Assembly (NCBI RefSeq): GCF_041734735.1
Contig: NC_134882.1
Coordinates: 20,886,928-20,950,927 of the forward strand
DNA: 64,000 bases
From: Babylonia areolata
Lineage: Eukaryota; Mollusca; Gastropoda; Neogastropoda; Buccinidae
Direction of reading: 5' to 3'
Below are positions 24,778 to 38,489 of the stretch, piece after piece. The translations under genes and the position numbers were made by a program. Numbering within the stretch: the first letter of the stretch is position 1; each line of letters begins with the position of its first letter. The notes under the pieces are model-generated. The model searched no databases, had not been told where the DNA came from, and worked only from the letters and a program-made list of their open reading frames with translations.

Positions 24778-27700
24778 AAACACCATCAGCTACATCATCA
24801 CTAAGATCAGCATGTTTATAGTAAAGTTAAACATCTCAGTTCAAAATCAAATTTAGAAAATTGGCACATTACTCAAATATTCCTCTCCACCCAGGTGTGA
24901 ATGAGTACCTGACCAGTTGGGGGAGGAGATGCCTGGGCCCAGCCTCTCCCTATGCTGAGCCCTTGACACAGTGAATTTGAATTTGTTGCCCGATAGCCAT
25001 AAAAGGTCTATGGGATCTTGAACCTTCAATGTATAACTGAATGGAGGTCTGTGGGATCATGAACCTTCCATGTATAACTGAGTGGAGATAACTGAATGGA
25101 GGTCTGTGGGATCGTGAACCTTCAATGTGTAACTGAATGGATGTCTATGGGATCTAGAACCTTAAATGTATAACTAAATGGAGGTGTGTGGGATCTTGAA
25201 CCTTTAATGTATAACTAAATGGGGCTCCACAGGATCTTGAACCTTCAATGTATAACTGAATGGATATAACTGAATGGAGATCTGTGGGATCTTGAACCTT
25301 CAATGTATAACTGAATGGAGGCCAATGGGATCTTGAACCTTCAATGTATAACTGAATGGAGGTCTATGGGATCTTGAACCTTCAATGTATAACTGAATGG
25401 AGGTGTATGGGATCTTGAACCTTCAATGTGTAACTGAATAGAGATAACTGAATGGAGGTGTATGGGATCTTGAACCTTTAATGTGTAACTGAATGGTCCA
25501 CAGGATCTTGAACCTTCAATGTGTAACTGAATGGAGATAACTGAATGGAGGTGTATGGGATCCTGAACCTTCAGTGTATAACTGAATAGAGATCTATGGG
25601 ATCTTGAACCTTCCATGCATAACTGAATGGAGGTCTATGGGATCTTGAAGCTTCAATGTATAACTGAATGGAGGTCTATGGGATCTTGAACCTTCAATGT
25701 ATAACTGAATGGAGGTCTATGGGATCCTGAAACTTTAAATGTAATGTATAACTAAATGGAAGTGTGTGCTTTCAGACTCCCTTGGGGGCAACAGTCACAC
25801 ACTGATGGTGGCGTGTGTCAGTCCGGCAGACTCCAACATGGAGGAGACCCTCAACACTTTACGCTACGCTGACAGGGCCCGGAAGATCAAGAACAAGCCT
25901 GTCATCAACAGAGATCCTCAGAGTGATGAAATCCTTCGCCTCAGACAAGTGGTCAGTGGCCCTGGAAAACATCACTCATTTCTAGGACATGGTGTGCATG
26001 TAGATTGTAGACGACCTTAATGTTTGTCAGAATAACACTATTCTATGACTTGAGTTTCTGACTGACTATTAAAATTCTTGATGAAGCTTATTAACAAGTT
26101 AAAAAAATAAAAGAATGCCTGTACAAGAACAACAAGAAATGTGTGAAGCAGATGTGTGTCACATGTCGAGAAAAGGTTGCATAATATCTGTGGTAAACAT
26201 AAAACAAGAACAACAACAAAGATGTCAATCATATCTTTGTCACATGTTCAGAGAAAGGTTGTATAACTTTTGTTGTGCATTCTCTACCAGGTACAGTCCC
26301 TGCAGAACCAGCTGCTTCAGAAAGGTGGTGGATCAAGTGACATGGCTGTTGAGTGAGTCTGTTCACTTCTCTTCAGTACTGTATCACTTATTGATCTTTA
26401 TTGATACACAGGTGTGCAGAGTCAGTTCACTACACCTGTGCAGTCAGTTCACTATTCTTAGGTATCATATTATTTTATAGATACACAGGTGTGCAGTCAG
26501 TTCACTACTCTTAGGTATCATATCATTTTGTAGATACACAGGTGTGCAGAGTCAGTTCACTACACCTGTGCAGTCAGTTCACTATTCTTAGGTATCATAT
26601 TATTTTATAGATACACAGGTGTGCAGTCAGTTCACTACTCTTAGGTATCATATCATTTTGTAGATACACAGGTGTGCAGAGTCAGTTCACTACTCTTAGG
26701 TATCATATCATTTTATAAATACGCAGGTGTGCAGAGTCAGTTCACTACTCTTAGGTATCATATTATTTTATAGATACACAGGTATGCAGTCAGTTCATTA
26801 CTCTTAGGTATCATATCATTTTATAGATTCACAGGTGTACAGTCAGTTCACTACTCTTAGGTATCATATTATTTTATAGATACACAGGTATGCAGTCAGT
26901 TCACTACTATTCAATACTAAATTGTTTTATTGATAACACAGGTGTGCAGAGTCAGTTCATTGGTCTTCAGTAGCATATCATTTTATAGATACACAGGTGT
27001 GCATAGTTAGTTCACTACTCTTCAGTGGCATTTTATAGACACACAGGTGTGCAGAGTTCACTTCTCAGCAGCACCTTGTTGTATACACAGGTGCGTATAG
27101 TCAGTTCACTTCTCCTCAGCAGTATTTTGTTTTATAGATACACAGGTGTGCATGTTGTATGGATAAATTTGAAGAGCTGGACATCCATGTCAGACTGTAG
27201 ATAAACCAAACTCCATTTCCTGTAAGGAAAACATCTTAAATCACAGTATAGTTTTTACAGTAACATGACTGTCACAATGTTTGTATGTATCGTTTTATTA
27301 TTTTCTTTTTTTTTTTGTTCAGTGCAAACAGTAGCAAATGTGCCAGATATGATGGAGTCTCCAGTGGACTGATGGATGAGTAGTCAGGCAGGCCTATCTG
27401 TCGGTGTGTGTCCTCATAACTACTGTCCCAACTATCTAGGCTAGAGAAGTTGAGCCCTGCTTCCTTCGCTCACGCTTCTCCTTAATGGCCAGCATTCTCT
27501 TGTTTTCAAACGTCTTTATGCCACTGGAGCACAGCATCCTCCAGCGAGAGTGGTCAAGGGCATCAGTTTCCCAGAAAGCGATGTCAATGTCACAGGCTTT
27601 GAGGTTTATCTTCAAGGTGTCCTTGAAGCGCTTGCAGGGTCTTCCAAGTTCACGGTGGCCTTCCTTCAGCTGGCCATACAGTAGCATCTTCGGGATCCTG

Positions 27701-30700
27701 CTGTCTGTCATGTTGAAAAGTTTGCCATCTGTGCGAAACTGAATGTAGATGCCCCGGTCACAGTCTTGGAAGGCGTCAATCAGCATGGTAGAGAAGAGAA
27801 TGGAGAACAGTGTGGATGCCAGGACACAGCCCTGCTTCACTCCATTTACCACAGGGAACGGATCTGACATGTCAATATTTTCCTGTACTCTTGCCTGCAT
27901 GCCATTGTGGAATGATGTAATCAGCTGGATTAGGCTCTCTTGGCAGCTGAAGGTTAGGAGGATCTTCCATTGATCACAGTGTTCACTGTGTCGAAGGCCT
28001 TAGTCAGGTCTACAAAGACCATGTGGAGCTCCTTGTTCTTCTCATGGCACTTCTCTTTCATATGGCGTACAGCAAACACCATGTCACATGTTCCCCTGCC
28101 TGAGTGGAAGCCGCACTGTGCTTCAGGGATGACTGTGTTGGAGACATGGTCAACCAGTCTGTTCAGTATGATGCGGGCGAAGATCTTGCCGGCGATGCAG
28201 AGGAGAGAGATTCCACGGTGGTTATCGCAGGATGTTTTGTCTCCCTTCTGTTTGTAAATGTGGACAGTTGAAGCATCCTTGAAATGCTGGGGGACCTCCC
28301 CTCTCTCCCAGATAGACTGGAACATGGCGGTCAACTTGTCTGTCAGCACCTCGCCTCCATACTTGTAGATGTCAGCCTGGGTTCCATCTGCTCCTGGTGC
28401 TTTTCCTGACATTGTCAGCTTCAGGGCCTTCCGGGTCTCGGCCTTGGTGGGAGGGGCAGCTAGTGAGTCATTGACTGGTAACTGTGGGAGGGCTGCAATT
28501 ACCTTGTCAGATACGGATGAGTCCCTGTTGAGGAGGGTGTTGAAGTGCTCTGCCCAGTGGGCAAGGATGTCTTTCTTGTCTCTCAGGAGGGTGGTCTGGT
28601 CCAAGGCTCAGACAGGGGTTGATCCTGTGATTCTCGGCCCATACTCAGCTCGGAGACCATCATGGAAGGTATTCATGTCGTGAGCATCAGCAGCGGACTG
28701 AATCTCTTTGGACTTTCTCTCCCACCAGGTGTTCTTTATCTCACGCAGCCTCTTCTGTACGAGTTGCTTGGTTTGCAAGTACTGGTTTTTCTTCCTCTGG
28801 CAGTCTTTATTGGAAATGTGATCCTGATGCCATATGTGCAGTGTGTTCAGGAGCTTGGAGATTCCAGAGTCGTTCTTGTCAAACCAGTCTTTGTGGCTCC
28901 TCTGTACAAAGCTGAGTGTGTCAGCTGCTGCTGTGTATACAGCATCTCTAAAGGTGCTCCATACCTCTTCTACATCAGTCGATGCAGGAATTTCTTGGAG
29001 AGCTGCTTGGATTTGCTGCTGCAGCACGTCCTTGGTGGTAGTGAGGCGGTGGATGTTCAGCTTCCTAGGGGGTTTGTGCCTGGCTGGTTGGAGCTTGCGT
29101 GAAAGTCCGATGTTCATCTTGCTGCGTACCAGGCGATGATCCGACCAACAGACTGCTCCTCTCATGCAGCATGTAATGGAAACATCACCTCTGTCCCTCT
29201 GCCAGACAATCACATAGTCCAGCATGTGCCACCGCTTGGAGCGGGGGTGCATCCATGTGTTCTTGTACTTGCCTGCTTGTTGGAAGAGGGTGTTGGTGAT
29301 GGTCAGTCCATGCTGCGCGCAGAGCGAGAGCAAAAGCAGTCCGTTGGAGTTGCACTTGCCAGTGCCGTGCTGTCCTAGGACTTTTGGCCATGAGGAGTAG
29401 ACTAGTCCGCGCCGACACGGGCATTGAAATCTCCAAGGATGATCAGCCTGTCCTTTCTGTCTACCGCTGAAATGGTGTGGCTGAGCTCCTCGTAGAACGC
29501 TTCTTTGTCATCAGGGTTGGTCATCGTTGGGGCATAGCAGCTTATGACTGTGGCGAAGCAATCCTCAGACAGCTTCAGACGCAGGGTCATCAGCCTATTG
29601 TTTATCCCATGTGGAAGGCTGTCAAGCTGTTGTGCAAGTTTGGTTTGTATGGCAAAGCCCACGCCTGAGGTTCTTGGGGTGCCATCTGGCTTCCCAACGC
29701 AGTAGAAGGTGTAGCCCCCTCCAACTTCCTCCACCTGGGTTTCACCCGCAAACCTGGTTTCGCTCAGGGCTACTATTTCCACCTGGTAGTGATCAAGCAT
29801 TCTAGTAATGAGCGCTGTGCGCCTTTCTGGTCTGTCGTCTCTGTCTAAAAGGGTACGAACATTCCAGGCACCCAGAGTCAGGGCATGACTCCTGGTTCTT
29901 TTCTTCTGTTGTTTTCGACTGCTAGTGTTGGATGTCCAAGTAGGTGCGGTTTCCTACTAGGTACTAGGTGAGGCAGGCTTTGTTTAGGGGTCTTTTTATT
30001 TCCCCTTCATCATGTGGGGAGAGCAGTGCTGTCCCTAAAAAGGGCTGCTCTGACATTGTGGGAGGATACGGGCGCTGCATCTGCCCCAGTCTACGGTGGA
30101 CGACCATCACCCCACAGCCGCCTGCGTGCAGAGTCGTGACTAGGAACTGCCAGCAGCATCCTCTGCCTGTCCCCGTTACCACTTCTCCATCGCCACAGGG
30201 CTTGGGAAAGCTGGGTGTTGAAGGGCTAGTTCATCGTTCCGACATTAGCCTGGTTGCCTGACCAGCATAGGTGACTTATTTTTAGTGAAAAGGAGTTGTG
30301 CAGTCCCTTTCCCACTCTCTTGCCTACCGACGCTCAGAGTCCCACAGGTGCAGATACTACTACGTGTAGAACAGTCTAGGCAGGTGCAGGTTTTTTCTTT
30401 GGAGTTCCGTCTCCTAGGAGGACTTCCAGCCAAGGATAAGAGCTCCCCCTGCCCTTTGGTCATCCTCTTTCGCCTTCACAGCCGTTGGGAAAGGTTTCCT
30501 CCTCCACCTGGTCCATCATTGGGAGACTTCACATGCGGCAGGTAGTACTTGGTTACATGGTGATGGTACCAGTAGCAAGGGCTATGCCCCTGACCTGACC
30601 ATGATCTCTATGGCTGCGATAAAGATGAGGATAAGTTAGAAGAGGGACACGCTCATAAAGCAGAGAATGAAATAAGTGATTCATGTGTGATGGTGGTTAA

Positions 30701-33700
30701 TGTCCTGTACACTGTTGAAAACAGAAAGGCTGAAGAGATTTCTGCTTTCTCCACTGTCCTGCTCACTGTTGAAAATGAGTAGGCTAAAGAGAAAATTCCT
30801 ACTTTCTCCTCAGGTTTATGTATGATATCAGTTATTTTTTGTTGTTTTCTGAGGGAGAAATAGGCAGGTGGGGTTCGTCTGTTTCTTCACTGGTTGGTAT
30901 ATGATATCAATCACTTCTGTTGTTTTTATTTTATGGAGGAGATAGATGGGGGTGGGGGTTAATAACCAGTGTCGTGTGGGGAACATAGTCAGACTGGATT
31001 GTTAGATTTGGACTCCATATTCACCTGCACCCTAGACCCACCAGTCCACACATTATTTTTCATATCTTAGATAATAAATCTCTGCTTTAGAAACATAATT
31101 CTCAATAAAGCGGTTGAAACATCTATTTTATCATTCAGTACCTGGGCTCAACGCTTAGCTTGTATCAGAGATTTAACATAAGATTACAGTTTGGCCAACA
31201 GCAGAGTGAGAGCTGTATGATCAGTGGTGTCTCCACTGCAATGGGAATTCATTTACAGCTTGGTTTTTTGGGAAAGACTTTGACTCTCAAACTAGGAGGC
31301 AAGGTTGCACTGGCTCTTAGTGCTGCAGTCTTGGGGGCTAATTGGCCTTTTCCCAACACTGACTGTCCTACAGCTCTGTTGGTGGAGAGTGAGGATGTGA
31401 TTTGGGATAGACGCTCTCCACCATAACCAATCTCTAGCCCAGATAGTTGGGACAGTAGTTGTCTGCTTTGCTGTTTGGACAGTAGTTGCCTCCTAAGCTG
31501 TTCAGATGGTCATAGTCTATAGTCCTGACTATCATACATCATACTGTCTTTAGTAGCACCACCTGTATAGTCCTGACTATCATACATCATACTGTCTATT
31601 GCAGCACCACCTGTATAGTCCTATCATACATCATACCGTCTTTTGTAGCACCATCTGTATATAGTCCTGACTATCATACATCATACTGTCTTTTGTAGCA
31701 CCACCTGTATAGTCCTGACTATCATACATCATACTGTCCTTTGTAGCACCACCTGTATATAGTCCTATCATACATCATACTGTCTTTTGTAGCACCACCT
31801 GTATAGTCCTATCATACATCATACTGTCTTTTGTAGTACCACCTGTATATAGTCCTGACTATCATACATCATACTGTCTTTTGTAGTACCACCTGTATAT
31901 AGTCCTGACTATCATACATCATACTGTCTTTTGTAGCACCACCTGTATATAGTCCTATCATACATCATACTGTCTTTTGTAGCACCACCTGTATATAGTC
32001 CTATTATACATCATACTGTCTTTTGTAGTACCACCTGTATATAGTCCTATCATACATCATACTGTCTTTTGTAGTACCACCTGTATATAGTCCTGACTAT
32101 CATACATCATACTGTCTTTTGCAGCACCACCTGTATATAGTCCTATCATACATCATACTGTCTTTTGTAGTACCACCTGTATATAGTCCTGACTATCATA
32201 CATCATACTGTCTTTTGTAGCACCACCTGTATATAGTCCTGACTATCATACATCATACTGTCTTTTGTAGTACCACCTGTATATAGTCCTATCATACATC
32301 ATACTGTCTTTTGTAGCACCACCTGTATATAGTCCTGACTATCATACATCATACTGTCTTTTGTAGCACCACCTGTATAGTCCTATCATACATCATACTG
32401 TCTTTTGTAGCACCACCTGTATAGTCCTATCATACATCATACTGTCTTTTGCAGCACCACCTGTATATAGTCCTATTATACATCATACTGTCTTTTGCAG
32501 CACCACCTGTATATAGTCCTGATTATCATACATCATACTGTCTTTTGCAGCACCACCTGTATGTAGTCCTGACTATCATACATCATAGTGTCTTGCAGCA
32601 CCACCTGTATATAGTCCTGACTATCATACATCATACTGTCTTGCAGCACCACCTGTGTGAAAGCAGCAGGTGTGGGTGCTGAGCAGGAATTGACCCGTCT
32701 GGCAGAGCGCACCAGTCTGCTGGAGAAAGAAAACGCTGAACTTACGCAGGAGCTGGAGCGAGCCATCGATCAGAACACCCGCATGTGTCAGACTGTCATC
32801 CACCTTGAAGCCTCTGTTGACAAACTGAAGGCGAAGCTGTCTGTCCTGAAAGAGGACACTGGGTAAGGGGAGTGACAGGGAATCATCATTGTTGGGGAAT
32901 ATCCATGATCTTTGTCATGTTAAAGGGAATGACAGGGAACCATCATTGTTGGGGAATATCCGTGATCTTTGTCATGTTAAAGGGAGTGACTGGGAATCAT
33001 CATTGTTGGGGAATATCCATGATCTTTGTCATGTTAAAGGGAGTGACTGGGAATCATCATTGTTGGAGAATATCCATGATCTTTGTCTCTGGGGCACTTC
33101 AACAGTGTATTGCTGACGTTAAGGCATGGAGGAATCAAAACAAACTACAACTAAATGATAGTGAAACTGGAGCTATCATTATTTCTTCAAGCAGACTGTC
33201 TATAAACAACTCCTTACCTTCCTCTCTCAAAACTGGATATTGAGATGTAGACTTTGTATCTTCAGTGAAAAATCTGGGTGTGACGTTTGATTCAAACCTT
33301 TCAATGTAGAAACACATAAACAATCTCTGCAAGGCTGCATACTTTCAAATTTGAAGTGATTGGGAATCATTGTTGTTGGGGGATATCTATGATCTTTGTC
33401 AGGTTAAAGGGAGTTACTGGGAATCGTCATTGTTTTTGGGGGGAACCAGATCATTGTCATATTAAAGGGAGTCACTGGGAATCATCATTGTTTGGGTTGG
33501 GGGGTAACCAGATCATTGTCATGTTAAAGGGAGTCACTGGGAATCGTCATTGTTGGGAGGGGAGGGGGTGGGACCAGATCATTGTCATGTTAAAGGGAGT
33601 GATTGGGAATTGTCATTGTTGGGGGATAACCATATCATTGTCATGTTAAAGGGAGTGATTGGGAATTGTCATTGTTGGGGGATAACCAGATCATTGTCAT

Positions 33701-36700
33701 GTTAAAGGGAGTCACTGGGAATCGTCATTGTTGGGAGGGGAGGGGGTGGGACCAGATCATTGTCATGTTAAAGGGAGTGATTGGGAATCATTGTTTGGGG
33801 GATAACTATGATCTCTGTCATGTTAAAGGGTGTGATAAGCACATTGGATAAACTGGATTGTAAGGTGACCAGATGAGGTCAAAAATGAGAAAAATATCTT
33901 CTTGTGGTACAATAATTACTGTATTACTATTAGTATTGTAGTGTATATTAAAAAATGTATGTCCTTAAACTATACTTTAGAAAATGTAACTTTTTGAAAA
34001 CAGCAGTATAGATGGATAAACCTTGACCACTTTTCCTACAGCACTGCTAAGAGTGTAGCGATGTAACCTCAGTGTGACTAATCATCAAACCATGACCACT
34101 TTTCCTACAGCACTGCTAAGAGTTAAGCAATGTAACCTCAGTGTGACTAATCATCAAACCATGACCACTTTTCCTACAGCACTGCTAAGAGTGTAGCAGT
34201 GTAACCTCAGTGTGACTAATCATCAAACCATGACCACTTTTCCTACAGCACTGCTAAGAGTGTAGCAATGTAACCTCAGTGTGACTAATCATCAAACCAT
34301 GACCACTTTTCCTACAGCACTGCTAAGAGTGTAGCAGTGTAACCTCAGTGTGACTAATCATCAAACCATGACCACTTTTCCTACAGCACTGCTAAGAGTG
34401 TAGCAATGTAACCTCAGTGTGACTAATCATCAAACCATGACCACTTTTCCTACAACACTGATAAGAGAGCACTCAGCAGCAATGTGACCTCAGTGTGACA
34501 GTCTGACCACTGCTAAGAATGTAGCAAGGTGACCTTAGTGTGATAGTCTGATCACTTCTAAGAGTGTAGCAATGTGACCTCAGTGTGACAGTCTGATACT
34601 TTCTAAGAGTGTAGCAATGTGACCTCAGTGTGACAGTCTGATCACTTCTAGGAGTGTAGCAATGTGACCTCAGTGTGACAGTCTGATCACTTCTAGGAGT
34701 GTAGCAATGTGACCTCAGTGTGACAGTCTGATCACTTCTAGGAGTGTAGCAATGTGACCTCAGTGTGATAGTCTGATCACTTCTAAGAGTGTAGCAATGT
34801 GACCTCAGTGTGACAGTCTGATCACTTCAAAGAGTGTAGCATTGTGACCTCAGTGTGACAGTCTGACCACATCTAAGAGTGTAGCAATGTGACCTCAGTG
34901 TGACAGTCTAATCTCTTCTAGGAGTGTAGCAATGTGGCCTCAATGTGACAGTCTGATCACTTCTAAGAGTGTAGCAATGTGACCTCAATGTGACAGTCTG
35001 ATCACTTCTAGGAGTAAGAGTGTAGCAATGTGACCTCAGTTTGACAGTCTGATCACTTCTAGGAGTAAGAGTGTAGCAATGTGACCTCAGTGTGACAGTC
35101 TGATCACTTCTAGGAGTAAGAGTGTAGCAATGTGACCTCAGTGTGACAGTCTGATCACTTCTAGGAGTAAGAGTGTAGCAATGTGACCTCAGTGTGACAG
35201 TCTGATCACTTCTAGGAGTAAGAGTGTAGCAATGTGACCTCAGTGTGACAGTCTGATCACTTCTAGGAATAAGAGTGTAGCAATGTAACCTCAGTGTGAC
35301 AGTCTGATCACTTCAAGAGTGTAGTAATGTGACCTCAGTGTGACAGTCTGATCACTTCTAAGAGTGTAGCAATGTGACCTCAGTGTGACAGTCTGATCAC
35401 TTCTAGGAGTGTAGCAATGTGACCTCAGTGTGACAATCTGATCACTTCTAGGAGAAAGAGTGTAGCTATTTGACCTCAGTGTGACAGTCTGATCACTTCT
35501 AGGAGTGTAGCAATGTGACCTCAGTGTGACAGTTTGATCACTTCTAGGAGTGTAGCAATGTGACCTCTGTGTGACAGTCTGATCACTTCTAGGAGTAAGA
35601 GTGTAGCAATGTGACCTCAGTGTGACAGTCTGGTCGCCAGGGTGAACTTTGACCTGCTGACCTGCAGCCTTGCGGCGGACAGCAGCCCCCAGGTGATGGA
35701 GGATGTGGACAGGCTGAGGAGGCTGACAGAGTCCCTGAGGGAGGCTGACCGGGAGGAGGTCAGTCACTGCTTCCCCACAAACCGGGTAACTGACCCAAAT
35801 TGTGAAAACTGGTATTAAAAATGGGACATAAGTTACTGCTTCCTCACTCATGCTTCAGTAAATCTGTTTGTTAAACTGACCCAAATTGTGAAATTTACTT
35901 TATTTAGTATTTAAAATGGGATGTAAGTTACTGCTTGCAGCTTCCCTATTCATACTTCAATAAAACTGTTTTACTGACCCACCCCCACTCTCCCAGCCAA
36001 GAGGACTTTAGAATAGTGAGCATTTGGATGGTCCCTAAAGGCCAACTAGCCCTTGAGTCTGCAGCACTAACAGCCAGTGCAATCTTCCTACCTACTTTGA
36101 GAGTCATAGTCATTCACAAAAAAAAAAAACAAAGAAAAAAAAGAGACTAGGCTGTAAATGAATTCCCATTGCAGTGAAGAAACCATTGGTATAGAAGTGT
36201 TTGACTGACCATCATTATGACTGTTAGCAGTAAAGGGAGTGGGAGATGATAAGACAAATGATGAATGTTAGCAGTAAAGGGAGTGGGGGGATGATAAGAC
36301 AAATGATGAATGTTAGCAGTAAAGGGAATGGGGGGATGATAAGACAAATGATGAATGTTAGCAGTAAAGGGAGTGGGGGGATGATAAGACAAATGATGAA
36401 TGTTAGCAGTAAAGGGAGTGGGAGATGATAAGACAAATGATGAATGTTAGCAGTAAAGGGAGTGGGGGGATGATAAGACAAATGATGAATGTTAGCAGTA
36501 AAGGGAGTGGGAGATGATAAGACAAATGATGAATGTTAGCAGTAAAGGGAGTGGGGGGATGATAAGACAAGGGGAGAATGGTGTGGGACAATGTCACTTT
36601 GGTGGTTGTGATGATGAGACAGCAAATAAATAGAAATATGAGAGGAAACTTTCATAACTCAACAGTGATTTCTGGTAAATGTGCTATACACATTACTGTC

Positions 36701-38387
36701 GGGATGAAATAAGTAAAACAAAACACACAAACAAAAATGGAGAAATACCCCGACTCCTTCACAATTACGGACTACGCGCTGATCAGTCCTGGTTCATGCA
36801 GTCAGGAAAAGTTTGGGGAAAAGGAAGTATTTTCCAGGTGAATTTTAACAAATCAGCAAAATGAAAAGATGATCAAAACGTAAGGAAGTATTTTCCAGGT
36901 GAATTTTAACGAATCTGCAAAACGAAAAGATGATCAAAGCTTTTGAAAGCAAGTACATGGCACTTTTTTTAACAACAACAATATAAATAATGGGAGAGAA
37001 AACTCAAGACTCAATGAATATTGTTTACAGTCATGATGTTAAGGCCAGACACGGTAGTGAAATTTTGACCAAATCATGATTTTTTATGATTTTCGTTTTT
37101 GCGCATAATTTGCTTCTTCAGCATCTAATCTTTATAGTCATTTTCATATTTTGTACTAAATCAGTCGCAAAAGGTGTTATATTTGCAAATGAAAGTTGCT
37201 TCCTGATGTTGATTTTGTCTGAATTTTTCAAACATCGTCCAAAAGTGTTGATTTTACACCTTAGCAACGTATACTTTCATTTCCCGAAGCCTATCATATC
37301 GCATATCAACAGAAACAGCGTCATCTTGTGAATGCACAGACCCGGTTCTTTTAGTTGTTGAAACGGACTATAAAACACTGCGAGCGATTTTACACACACA
37401 CTGTATCGCGCGAACTTTCCCGAGTTTTCCCAAATAAGGGCATAGAGTACTATGACAGTGCAGTTTCATTGATGAGACTGACACCAGTGGAAATTTCAGC
37501 CAATCAGATTTCATTCCGCTGGGCTCAGCCAGCCTTCGGGCACGCTCGGCTCCCTCCGTCGAGAAGCCAAAATGGCCGTCCAATAACAACAACATGCTGA
37601 CATGAAAGTGTTTTTTCTCGTCAATTGTTGATTATTTTGCCAGCTAAGACATCTCCTGGATTCATCATGCCTCGGCATAAGCAAGGAAAGAGACGATTGC
37701 ACTTGATAGCTGCTGCAAAAGCAAAATGGCCCAAATGTGATGCGGCAGCGACTGAAAGCGTGGCTTCGAAGAAACCTTCGACATCAGACTCTGATAAAAG
37801 TGCGTTGAGAAGAAAGATCGAAATCATGAACCCTGTCGCATATAATGGTGAGGTGGAAGACCAGAACTGGACTTTGCTACACGTTTTCCAGCTGACCAGA
37901 CTGATGAGTGACCTGAGTTGCCCAGAGTGCGGAGAAACGGGACTGTCAGTCAGTGTCCGAGAGAGGGAGAAAGCTGGTTTTGCGGCAAAGCTTGCCATGT
38001 GCTGCGATGGCTGTGGTTATGAAAAGTGCGAATTCTCATCCCCACGAACTGGATTCAATGACAAAAAGAATACAGGTTTTGAAGTAAACAACAGGATGAC
38101 CATGCTAAGCCATGAACTGGGAGGCAGCTACACTGCTCTTCAAACCTTCAGCACTGTCATGGGAATACCAGGCATGCATTTGAAAACTTTCCAGGCCCAT
38201 GACAAGAAAGTAACAGGTATGTTTGTGAGGTTTTTTTGATGGTTAAAAAAATCTTTAACTGTGCAGTACAAATACACACAAGTGTGCACACATCCCTGCA
38301 CTGATAACCACTAGTGAAACATTACACTGTCAACCACTGAATCAGTCACTCAGGCAAAGTTTTGCTTGTTCAGTCTTGACTATGATC

Positions 38388-38431
<44 letters not shown>

Positions 38432-38437
38432 TTTGTT

Positions 38438-38489
<52 letters not shown>

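Noticed and set aside
31505-32646. CRISPR-like regular repeats
   Set aside because: Units are contiguous tandem copies without unique spacers, in eukaryotic intron sequence.
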